Program-made: the position numbers and the translations under genes
Notes under the pieces: model-generated
The model's database searches: none
Told to the model about the DNA's origin: nothing
Seen by the model: only the letters and a program-made list of their open reading frames with translations
Origin: Burkholderiales bacterium
GTDB taxonomy: Bacteria; Pseudomonadota; Gammaproteobacteria; Burkholderiales; Burkholderiaceae_C
Direction: 5' to 3'
Assembly (NCBI GenBank): GCA_947448105.1
Contig: CANFNE010000003.1
Span: forward strand, 1-31,010
Length of the DNA stretch: 31,010 nucleotides
Shown here: piece by piece, positions 14,998 to 21,674 of the stretch
Layout: each line of letters begins with the position of its first letter
Numbering within the stretch: position 1 is the stretch's first letter

Positions 14998-15828
14998 ATG
15001 ACACTCCTCTTTCGCCTAACGTCCTTTTTGCCCCTTGGCGTGCTGCACGCCTGTGGTTGGGTCTTGGGCTGGGTGGTGTTTCTTGCGTCGGCAAGCTACC
15101 GCCGCCGTTTTCTGGAAAACGCCGCATTGGCGCACGTGGGGGGCGCTGCCCGGCGGGGCGCTGTGGGCGCTTCAGGCCAGCTGCTTACCGAGCTGCCTCG
15201 GCTGTGGTTGGGCACACCCGTGCCCCTGCAATGGGTTGGCGACGAGCACATTGACGCGGCCATCGCGGCGGGCCGAGGCATTGTTTTCCTAACGCCGCAC
15301 CTGGGTTGTTTTGAAGTCACTGCGCAGGCCTACGCGGCGCGTTACGGCCAAGGTGCGCAAGCCATGACGGTGCTGTTTCGTGCGCCGCGCAAGGCGTGGC
15401 TCGCCAGGCTCGTGGTGGCCTCGCGTGCGCGGCCCGGGTTGCAGACCGCAGCGGCAACCCTGGGCGGCGTCAAGCAATTGGTCAAGGCCCTTAAAAGTGG
15501 CCAATGCGTTGGCCTGCTGCCAGACCAGGTGCCGCCGAAGAACATGGGGCTGTGGAGCCCTTTTTTTGGCAAACCGGCGTACACCATGACGCTATCGGCG
15601 CGGCTGGCTTTGCAAACTGGTGCTACGGTTTTGCTGGCCTGGGGTGAGCGCTTGCCCTGGGGTGCGGGTTATGTGGTGCATGTGTCGCCCATGGGTGAAG
15701 AACTGTCTCCTGTGCTGGACCAGGCGGTGCTGCAAATCAACCGCGCGATGGAGACCCTGATTGCGCGCCACCCCAGCCAATACCTGTGGGGCTACGCCCG
15801 CTATAAAACACCCCGAGAGGATAGTTGA
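14998..15828 (+). CDS. LpxL/HtrB-type lysophospholipid acyltransferase (first of pair)
   Basis: Members of this family add secondary acyl chains to Kdo-lipid A at the inner membrane, or acylate related lipids such as ornithine lipids. The 276 residues begin with a hydrophobic anchor (about 3-32). The catalytic pair is H101-E106 in PHLGCFE, the HX4(D/E) form with glutamate. Further family features are LLPDQVPP, WSPFFGKPAYTMT and the C-terminal QYLWGYARYK. It begins 176 bases from metK, divergently, and the next acyltransferase gene starts at the base after its stop. The acyl chain length cannot be told. Confidence 0.92.
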   Translation: MTLLFRLTSFLPLGVLHACGWVLGWVVFLASASYRRRFLENAALAHVGGAARRGAVGASGQLLTELPRLWLGTPVPLQWVGDEHIDAAIAAGRGIVFLTPHLGCFEVTAQAYAARYGQGAQAMTVLFRAPRKAWLARLVVASRARPGLQTAAATLGGVKQLVKALKSGQCVGLLPDQVPPKNMGLWSPFFGKPAYTMTLSARLALQTGATVLLAWGERLPWGAGYVVHVSPMGEELSPVLDQAVLQINRAMETLIARHPSQYLWGYARYKTPREDS

Positions 15829-16692
15829 GTGACCCGGTTTTTGCTTTTGCTGGTGCAATGGACGGGCCGCTTGCCCTTGGCCTGGGTGCGCTTTTTGGGG
15901 GCCGGCCTGGGCTGGGCTTTGTACCTGCTGATCGCCTCGCGCCGCCGGGTGGTGCAGACCAATTTGCGGCTTTGTTTCCCGCAGTGGTCGCAAGCGCAGG
16001 TGCGCCGCTGCGCGCGCCAGACCTTTGTGTACTTTGCCCAGGCCTGGTTAGACCGCGGCTGGCTTTGGTACGCCCCGGCCGAGGTGGCATTGAAGCGCCT
16101 CAAACTGGTGGGCGCGGTGCAGGAGCTCGAAGGCGACGCGCCCACGCTGATTTTTGTTCCGCACTTTGTGGGCATGGACGCCGGTTGGGCTGCCATCACG
16201 CAGCAATGCAGGCGCAAATTCACCACGATTTACGCTGCACAAACCAACAAGGTGGTGGACGCCTGGATATTGAAAGGCCGTAAACGCTTTGGAAGTGGCC
16301 GCCCCTTTGACCGCAACACCGGTTTCAAGCCCGTGCTGGCGGCACTGCGTGCGGGTGAACCCCTGTGCCTCTTGCCCGATATGAATTACGAGCCGAAAGA
16401 GTCCGTGTTTGTGCCTTTTTACGGCGTCGCCGCGGCCACGGTTCCCTCGCTCTCGCGGGTTGCGCGCATGGGCCGGGCTAAAGTGATTGCGATGGTGGCG
16501 CGTATTACGCCGCAAGGCTACGAAGTGGAAATTACACCGGCCTGGCCCGACTTCCCGACTTCAGACCTGGTGGCCGATACCGCCTTGATGAACCTGCGCT
16601 TGCAGAGCTACATCGACCGCTCGCCGGCCCAGTACTACTGGGTTCACAAGCGCTTTAAAGACCGCCCGAACGGCGAACCCGCGCCCTACTGA
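15829..16692 (+). CDS. LpxL/LpxM-type lipid A acyltransferase (second of pair)
   Basis: This 287-residue late acyltransferase has a hydrophobic N-terminus (3-36), TNLRLCFPQWS, the catalytic HX4D as H112-D117 in PHFVGMD, then GRPFDRNTGFKP, LLPDMNYEP with VFVPFYGVAAATVP, and the C-terminal QYYWVHKRFKDRP. These are strong signs of a lipid A secondary acyltransferase. The GTG start directly follows the stop of the first copy with no gap, and GAGAGG lies about 9 bases before it inside that gene. The two genes therefore form a coupled pair that probably adds the two secondary acyl chains. It converges with engB with 13 bases between. Confidence 0.94.
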   Translation: MTRFLLLLVQWTGRLPLAWVRFLGAGLGWALYLLIASRRRVVQTNLRLCFPQWSQAQVRRCARQTFVYFAQAWLDRGWLWYAPAEVALKRLKLVGAVQELEGDAPTLIFVPHFVGMDAGWAAITQQCRRKFTTIYAAQTNKVVDAWILKGRKRFGSGRPFDRNTGFKPVLAALRAGEPLCLLPDMNYEPKESVFVPFYGVAAATVPSLSRVARMGRAKVIAMVARITPQGYEVEITPAWPDFPTSDLVADTALMNLRLQSYIDRSPAQYYWVHKRFKDRPNGEPAPY

Positions 16693-16705
16693 CCTGCTTG
16701 GCCGA

Positions 16706-17437
16706 TTAAAGCGGCTGCGCTGCGGGCGCTGGCACGTCTTTTATGGCCTTGGGTTCGGAATGGGCCCAGTCCCAAAGCAGGGTGGCTACTTCTTCTACGC
16801 CGGTGCGTTTGGGGGCGGAAAACAGCCGCACCTCGCCGCCACCGGCTTGCAGCTTGGCAATCGACAAGGCCTTGGTGGATTCCGCGCGGGTGAGCTTGTC
16901 GGCCTTGGTCAGCACTACCAAAAACTTCAGTCCTTCTTCCACCCGGGGGCGGATCACGTCGAGCAGCACTTCGTCGAGCTCGGTCATGCCGTGGCGCGGG
17001 TCGCACATCAGCACGATGGCCTTGAGGTTCTCGCGCGTGACCAGGTAATTGGCCATCACCTGCTGCCAGCGAATCTTGTCTTGCTTGGGCACGGCTGCGT
17101 AGCCGTAGCCGGGCAGGTCGGTGAGTACCGCGTCCATCACGCCTTGTTTGCCCAGAGAAAACAAATTGATGTGCTGCGTGCGGCCAGGACGCTTGGAGGC
17201 AAAAGCCAGCTGTTTTTGCTGTGTCAGCGTGTTGATGCAGGTGGATTTGCCGGCATTGGAGCGGCCCACGAAGGCGATTTCTGGCACGTCGAGCGCCGGC
17301 AAAAAGTGCAGTTGCGGTGCGGTGGTCAGGAACTTGGCAGTGTGCAGCCAGCCCATGGCAATCGCACCGGGCGATTTTTCGGTGGCCGAGGTGGCCTTGG
17401 GTGGGGGTTGCGGCTTGGGGTTTGGTGTGGCGGTCAT
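16706..17437 (-). CDS. engB: Ribosome biogenesis GTP-binding protein EngB/YihA/YsxC
   Basis: EngB is an essential TRAFAC-class GTPase that helps assemble the 50S subunit. The 243 residues show the P-loop GRSNAGKST (58-66), switch region RPGRTQHIN (83-91), G3 motif DLPGYGYA (107-114) and G4 TKADK. It carries an extra 20-residue Pro/Ala-rich N-terminus (MTATPNPKPQPPPKA) and a short tail compared with the usual 200 residues. The ATG at 17435-17437 has no clear Shine-Dalgarno; the frame is open upstream, across the divergent cytochrome gene, and is not used. An internal start near MGWLHTAKFL (residue 28) would match the family core, so the true N-terminus is uncertain. Confidence 0.95.
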   Translation of the reverse strand: MTATPNPKPQPPPKATSATEKSPGAIAMGWLHTAKFLTTAPQLHFLPALDVPEIAFVGRSNAGKSTCINTLTQQKQLAFASKRPGRTQHINLFSLGKQGVMDAVLTDLPGYGYAAVPKQDKIRWQQVMANYLVTRENLKAIVLMCDPRHGMTELDEVLLDVIRPRVEEGLKFLVVLTKADKLTRAESTKALSIAKLQAGGGEVRLFSAPKRTGVEEVATLLWDWAHSEPKAIKDVPAPAAQPL

Positions 17438-17524
17438 GCTTGTAATGGTTGTTGTAGCGGGTAAACCCAAGGGCGCATTGTAGAATGCCGTTGTTTTTTG
17501 CCCACCCAGAACCACCACTGCCCT

Positions 17525-18166
17525 ATGAAGTCGATCGCACAACTGTTTCTCGTCGCAGCGCTGGCTGCAGGTTCGTTCGCGGTATCCGCGAACACCCCGG
17601 CCCCCGAGGCACCGGCCAAAGTCGCCAAGCCCGATTTGGCCAAAGGCGAGGCCAGCTTTGGCGCGGTATGCGCCGCTTGCCACGGTGCAGACGGTAATTC
17701 CGGCACTCCGGCCAACCCCAAGCTAGCGCAACAACACCCTGAATACCTGGTCAAGCAATTGCAGGAATTCAAATCGGGCAAGCGCGCCAACGCCATCATG
17801 AGCGGCATGGCTGGCGCACTGTCGGAAGACGACATGCGCAATATCGCTTACTGGCTGACCAGCAAAACCGCCAAGCCTGGTTTTGCCAAAGACAAGGACA
17901 CCGTGGCCCTGGGCGAGCGTATTTACCGCGGTGGCATCGCCGACCGCCAGGTGCCGGCTTGCGCTGGCTGCCACAGCCCCAATGGCGCGGGCATCCCTTC
18001 GCAATACCCCCGCCTGAGTGGCCAGCACGCGGAATACGCGGCAGCGCAATTGACATCGTTCCGTGATGGCATTCGCAAGAACAGCAGCGTCATGGGCCAA
18101 GTCGCTGCAAAATTGAACGACCGCGAGATCAAAGCCCTCGCCGATTACGTCGCTGGCCTGCGTTAA
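17525..18166 (+). CDS. Diheme cytochrome c4-type protein
   Basis: Cytochrome c4 is a periplasmic diheme electron carrier to terminal oxidases. The 213-residue precursor has a signal peptide (1-22, cleaved after AVSA) and two class I cytochrome c domains with CAACH (49-53) and CAGCH (146-150). Candidate axial methionines lie in AIMSGMAG (about 90-97) and SSVMGQ. It is divergent from engB with 87 bases between. The msrP gene follows after 47 bases, and a strong hairpin fills that gap. In several betaproteobacteria I recall resB and ccsB next to this gene; they are absent here. Confidence 0.95.
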   Translation: MKSIAQLFLVAALAAGSFAVSANTPAPEAPAKVAKPDLAKGEASFGAVCAACHGADGNSGTPANPKLAQQHPEYLVKQLQEFKSGKRANAIMSGMAGALSEDDMRNIAYWLTSKTAKPGFAKDKDTVALGERIYRGGIADRQVPACAGCHSPNGAGIPSQYPRLSGQHAEYAAAQLTSFRDGIRKNSSVMGQVAAKLNDREIKALADYVAGLR

Positions 18167-18172
18167 AACCGC

Positions 18173-18204
18173 CCCCGGCAAGTTGCTTTGTCACTTTGCC
18201 GGGG
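18173..18204 (+). promoter_or_regulatory. Hairpin that covers the msrP ribosome-binding site
   Basis: CCCCGGCAA (18173-18181) pairs perfectly with TTGCCGGGG (18196-18204). After a one-base bulge, GT/AC adds two more pairs, leaving a 9-base loop. The GGGG of the right arm is the first part of the msrP Shine-Dalgarno GGGGAG (18201-18206). Folded RNA would hide the site, so msrP translation may depend on ribosomes leaving cytochrome c4, on temperature or on a factor. There is no T-run after it, so a terminator is unlikely, though a role in stabilising the cytochrome mRNA end is possible. Confidence 0.6.
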
Positions 18205-18213
18205 AGTGTTGAG

Positions 18214-19221
18214 ATGCACAAAAACAGACTGCTGACCGGGGCCGATACGCCTCTTGCCAGCGAAATCACCGACCGCCACCTGCTTGAAAATCGCCGCCTG
18301 TGGCTGCAACGCGCAGCCAGCGGCGTGGCCGGTTTGGCTGCCGCAAGCTGGGCTTCGCGCCAGGCCTTGGGCCAAACACCCGCGGCATCCGAGAAGCCCG
18401 GCAAATTGCCCGCGCTGGCCAATGCCCCCAGCAAAGTGCCCGGCGCGCTGGTGCTGGAAAAACCCACCGCCTACAAAGACGCCAGTGGCTACAACAATTT
18501 CTACGAATTCGGCACGGACAAAGCCGACCCGGCCGCCAATGCCCACACGCTCAAGACCACTGCGTGGTCGGTAGAAGTCGAAGGCCTGGTGCAAAAACCT
18601 GGCAAGTTTGCGCTGGAAGACCTGCTCAAACTCAGCCCCATGGAAGAGCGGATTTACCGCCTGCGCTGCGTCGAAGGCTGGTCCATGGTGATTCCCTGGG
18701 TGGGCTACTCGCTGGCGCAACTGATTGCCAAGGTGCAGCCGCTGGGCAGCGCGAAGTACGTTGAATTTGTGTCGCTGGCCGACCCCAAAACCATGCCGTT
18801 TGTCGGCAGCCGCACGCTGGACTGGCCTTATGTGGAGGCGCTGCGCCTGGACGAAGCCCTGCATCCACTCACTTTGCTGGCCTTTGGCATGTACGGCGAG
18901 GTGCTGCCCAAGCAAAATGGCGCGCCGGTGCGCCTGGTGGTGCCGTGGAAGTACGGTTTTAAGAGCGCCAAAAGCATCGTCAAGATCCGCTTTACGGAAA
19001 AGCAGCCCGCTACCGCCTGGAACAAGGCGGCAGCCAACGAATACGGCTTCTATTCCAACGTCAACCCGCTGGTAGACCACCCCCGCTGGAGCCAGGCCAC
19101 CGAGCGGCGCATTGGCGAAGACGGGCTGTTCAATAAAAAGCGCAAAACTCTGATGTTCAATGGTTACGAGGCCCAGGTGGGCCAGCTTTACGCTGGCATG
19201 GACCTCAAGGCCAATTACTAG
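18214..19221 (+). CDS. msrP: Protein-methionine-sulfoxide reductase catalytic subunit MsrP
   Basis: MsrP (YedY) is a periplasmic molybdopterin enzyme that reduces methionine sulfoxide in envelope proteins, with electrons from MsrQ. The 335 residues begin with a twin-arginine signal: ENRRLWLQRAASGVAGLAAA (R27-R28), for export of the folded, cofactor-loaded protein. The molybdenum-ligand cysteine is C152 in YRLRCVEGWSM. The C-terminal part has FKSAKSIVKI and WNKAAANEYGFYSNVNP, both typical. The ATG at 18214 has GGGGAG seven bases upstream; a TTG six codons earlier is in frame but lies inside the hairpin. msrQ follows 16 bases later. Confidence 0.97.
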   Translation: MHKNRLLTGADTPLASEITDRHLLENRRLWLQRAASGVAGLAAASWASRQALGQTPAASEKPGKLPALANAPSKVPGALVLEKPTAYKDASGYNNFYEFGTDKADPAANAHTLKTTAWSVEVEGLVQKPGKFALEDLLKLSPMEERIYRLRCVEGWSMVIPWVGYSLAQLIAKVQPLGSAKYVEFVSLADPKTMPFVGSRTLDWPYVEALRLDEALHPLTLLAFGMYGEVLPKQNGAPVRLVVPWKYGFKSAKSIVKIRFTEKQPATAWNKAAANEYGFYSNVNPLVDHPRWSQATERRIGEDGLFNKKRKTLMFNGYEAQVGQLYAGMDLKANY

Positions 19222-19237
19222 CCAGTAAGGCGGGCCC

Positions 19238-19876
19238 ATGCTGCGTGCCGCAGTCCACCGCTGGCTGCTCGGGCCGCTGGCCAAACCGCTGGTTTTTGCG
19301 GTTTGGCTTCTTCCTTTTGCTTGGCTCGTGTATGCCGCGATCTTTGACCACTTGGGCGCCAACCCGGCCGAGGCGCTGGTACGCGCCACTGGCGACTGGA
19401 CCCTGCGCGCCCTGTGCCTGGTTTTGCTGGTCACGCCGCTGCGGGTGATGGCCAACTTGCCCGCACTGGCCCGCATGCGCCGCATGCTGGGGCTGTTCGT
19501 CTACTTTTACGTGCTGCTGCACTTTCTGGCCTACGGCTGGCTGGACATGGGGCTGGATGTGGGCGACATCGCCACTGATATTGCCAAGCGGCCCTTTATT
19601 TTGGTGGGCTTTGCGGCGCTGGTGCTACTGACACCGCTGGCGCTTACTTCTTGGAACGGCGCCATCCGCGCCTTGGGTGGGCGGCGCTGGCAGGGGTTGC
19701 ACCGGCTGGTCTATGGCGTGGCGGTACTGGCCGTGTTGCATTTCTTTTGGATGCGCGCGGGCAAACGCAATTTTGCCGAGGTGGCGGTGTACGCCGCCAT
19801 TCTGGCGGCCTTGTTGGGCTGGCGCGTCTGGCGTCGCTTTAGCCGACCAGCGATTCGCCCGCAAACAGCGCGCTGA
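19238..19876 (+). CDS. msrQ: Heme-binding membrane subunit MsrQ
   Basis: MsrQ (YedZ) is an inner-membrane b-type cytochrome that passes electrons from the quinone pool or flavin reductase to MsrP. The 212 residues have about six membrane helices. Conserved histidines for heme are seen in VLLHFLAYGW and in RRWQGLHRLVYGVAVLAVLH. It also has RRMLGLFVYFYVLLH and LTSWNGAIRALG, both family signatures. It lies 16 bases after msrP in an operon. Its last 38 bases overlap, tail to tail, the end of lysA on the other strand. Confidence 0.96.
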   Translation: MLRAAVHRWLLGPLAKPLVFAVWLLPFAWLVYAAIFDHLGANPAEALVRATGDWTLRALCLVLLVTPLRVMANLPALARMRRMLGLFVYFYVLLHFLAYGWLDMGLDVGDIATDIAKRPFILVGFAALVLLTPLALTSWNGAIRALGGRRWQGLHRLVYGVAVLAVLHFFWMRAGKRNFAEVAVYAAILAALLGWRVWRRFSRPAIRPQTAR

Positions 19877-21119
19877 CGGGCTCACGCGCGCGCACCAGGG
19901 TGGCGTGGCTGCCATCCACCAGCACCTCGGCGGCGCGGCCCCGGGAGTTGTAGTTGCTGGACATGCTCATGCAATACGCCCCGGCCGACATCACTGCCAC
20001 CTGGTCCCCGGCGGTGACCTGCAGGCTGCGGTCGCGGCCAATCCAGTCGCCGCTCTCGCACACCGGCCCCACTACGTCGCACAGCAGCACGGGCGCGGTC
20101 TTGGGCGTGGCGTCCAAGGGCACGATGGCGTGGTAGGCCTGGTACATGGCCGGGCGCGGCAGGTCGTTCATGGCGGCGTCAACAATGCAGAAGTTTTTTT
20201 GCTCGCCGGGCTTCATGTAAAGCACCTCGGTCACGCACACGCCGGCGTTGCCGACCAACGAGCGCCCCGGCTCGATCATGAGCTTGCGCTGGCCAAACCC
20301 GCGCGCGTCCAACTTGGCCAGCAACTGCGCCCACAGCGCGTCGGCTTCCGGGGGTGCGTCGCCCTGGTAGTTGATGCCCAGGCCGCCGCCAAAGTCAATG
20401 TGCTCGATGGCAATGCCGCTGGCTTCGATGCTTTGCACCAGGTCCAGCATGCGGTCCATGGCGTCCAGGTAGGGCGTGGCGTCGGTAATTTGCGAGCCGA
20501 TGTGGCAGTCAATGCCCACGATTTTCAGCCCCGGCAGTGCGGCGGCGTGCTGGTAGACGGCCAGCGTGCGCTCGTGGGCGATGCCAAATTTGTTGCCCTT
20601 GAGGCCGGTAGAAATATAGGGGTGGGTCTTGGGGTCGACATTGGGGTTGACGCGGATGCTGATGGGCGCGCGCATTTGCATCTCTAGCGCCACGGCGTTG
20701 AGCACCTCGATTTCCGCCTCGCTCTCGACGTTAAAGCAGCCAATGCCCGCGGCCAGCGCCTGGCGCATCTCGGCGCGGGTTTTGCCCACGCCCGAAAAAA
20801 TCACCTTGGCCACGTCGCCGCCTGCGGCCTGCACCCGGGCCAGTTCGCCGCTGGAGACGATGTCAAAACCGCAGCCCGCCTGGGCAAAGACCTGCAGTAC
20901 GGCCAGGGTGGAATTGGCCTTCATGGCGTAGCAGATTTGCGCGTGGCGTCCGGCAAAACCGCGCTGGTACGCGCCCAGCGCCGCGAGCATGGCGGCTTTG
21001 GAATAAACGAACAGCGGCGTGCCGTGTTGCTGCGCCAGATCGCCCAAGTCGCAGCCTTCTACTTGGAGTTGCGCGTTCTCGTAATGAAAAAAGGGCTGGC
21101 CGGGGAGGGTGGAATGCAT
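19839..21119 (-). CDS. lysA: Diaminopimelate decarboxylase
   Basis: LysA is a PLP enzyme that makes L-lysine from meso-diaminopimelate, the last step of lysine synthesis. The 426 residues have the PLP lysine K67 in CYAMKANS, the phosphate-binding region IDFGGGLGINY and EPGRSLVGNAG, DCHIGSQ, and the active-site CESGDWIGRD of the partner subunit near the C-terminus. The ATG at 21117-21119 starts MHSTLPGQPFFHY, typical for betaproteobacteria; the frame continues upstream into the lptM tail but is less likely used. It lies 10 bases after lptM on the same strand. Its 3' end overlaps msrQ by 38 bases. Confidence 0.97.
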   Translation of the reverse strand: MHSTLPGQPFFHYENAQLQVEGCDLGDLAQQHGTPLFVYSKAAMLAALGAYQRGFAGRHAQICYAMKANSTLAVLQVFAQAGCGFDIVSSGELARVQAAGGDVAKVIFSGVGKTRAEMRQALAAGIGCFNVESEAEIEVLNAVALEMQMRAPISIRVNPNVDPKTHPYISTGLKGNKFGIAHERTLAVYQHAAALPGLKIVGIDCHIGSQITDATPYLDAMDRMLDLVQSIEASGIAIEHIDFGGGLGINYQGDAPPEADALWAQLLAKLDARGFGQRKLMIEPGRSLVGNAGVCVTEVLYMKPGEQKNFCIVDAAMNDLPRPAMYQAYHAIVPLDATPKTAPVLLCDVVGPVCESGDWIGRDRSLQVTAGDQVAVMSAGAYCMSMSSNYNSRGRAAEVLVDGSHATLVRAREPVSALFAGESLVG

Positions 21120-21129
21120 GGGGGACTTT

Positions 21130-21303
21130 TCAGGAAACGCGGGTTTGGGCGATGATGGGCGTGGCTGCGGCAATTGCAGGCGTGGCAGCTTGCGCCACCT
21201 TGGGCGGCAAGTACAGCGGGCCGGTCTGGCCGCAGCCTGCTAGATTCAGCACACCGACCAAGGCGACGCACACGCTGGCCCGGATATTTTTTGTTTTCAA
21301 CAT
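21130..21303 (-). CDS. lptM: LPS translocon maturation chaperone LptM-like small lipoprotein
   Basis: LptM (YifL) is a short outer-membrane lipoprotein that helps LptD form its native disulfides and assemble with LptE. The 57 residues show a signal peptide with the lipobox LAGC (cysteine 24) and directly after it the family signature CGQTGPLYLPP. The rest is Ala/Pro-rich. No clear Shine-Dalgarno precedes the ATG at 21301-21303. It is divergent from cyaY with only 12 bases between and sits before lysA. In E. coli yifL lies between cyaY and dapF, so the neighbourhood supports the call. Confidence 0.9.
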   Translation of the reverse strand: MLKTKNIRASVCVALVGVLNLAGCGQTGPLYLPPKVAQAATPAIAAATPIIAQTRVS

Positions 21304-21315
21304 GGTGAAATTGTA

Positions 21316-21645
21316 ATGACCGACCTTGAGTTTCTGGACCGCGCCGAATTGCTGCTGCAGGCGCTGGAGGCGCGCTGCGACCAACTGAACGAGCACAGCG
21401 AAGTCGACATCGACAACCAGCGCACCGGCGGCATGGTGACACTCACCTTTGCCAACCGCAGCCAGATCATCGTGAATTTGCAAAAACCGCTGCAAGAGGT
21501 GTGGCTGGCGGCGCGCTCGGGGGGCTACCACTACCGTTTTGTGGATGGCCACTGGCAAGACACCAAGGGCCAGGGGGAATTTTTTTCAGCACTGAGCCGC
21601 GATGCCAGCGCGCAGTCCGGGCAGAAATTGGACTTCATGCCATGA
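21316..21645 (+). CDS. cyaY: Frataxin homolog CyaY
   Basis: CyaY is a small iron-binding protein that tunes the IscS-IscU iron-sulfur cluster assembly machine. The 109 residues fit the family. The acidic first helix (MTDLEFLDRAELLLQALE) is followed by VDIDNQRTGGMVTLTF, the beta-strand NRSQIIVNLQKPLQEVWLAA and GGYHYRFVDGHWQDT. All match the alpha-beta sandwich of frataxins. It diverges from lptM, so its promoter must lie partly inside the lptM coding region. It converges with mrcA, 29 bases apart. Confidence 0.96.
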   Translation: MTDLEFLDRAELLLQALEARCDQLNEHSEVDIDNQRTGGMVTLTFANRSQIIVNLQKPLQEVWLAARSGGYHYRFVDGHWQDTKGQGEFFSALSRDASAQSGQKLDFMP

Positions 21646-21674
21646 GGGTTCGCGCGGTGCCGCCGCGCCCCCCA

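Noticed and set aside
18163..19485. Minus-strand reading frame of 440 codons opposite msrP-msrQ
   Set aside because: It is a shadow of msrP and msrQ, whose motifs (RCVEGW, twin arginine, heme histidines) are plain on the plus strand.
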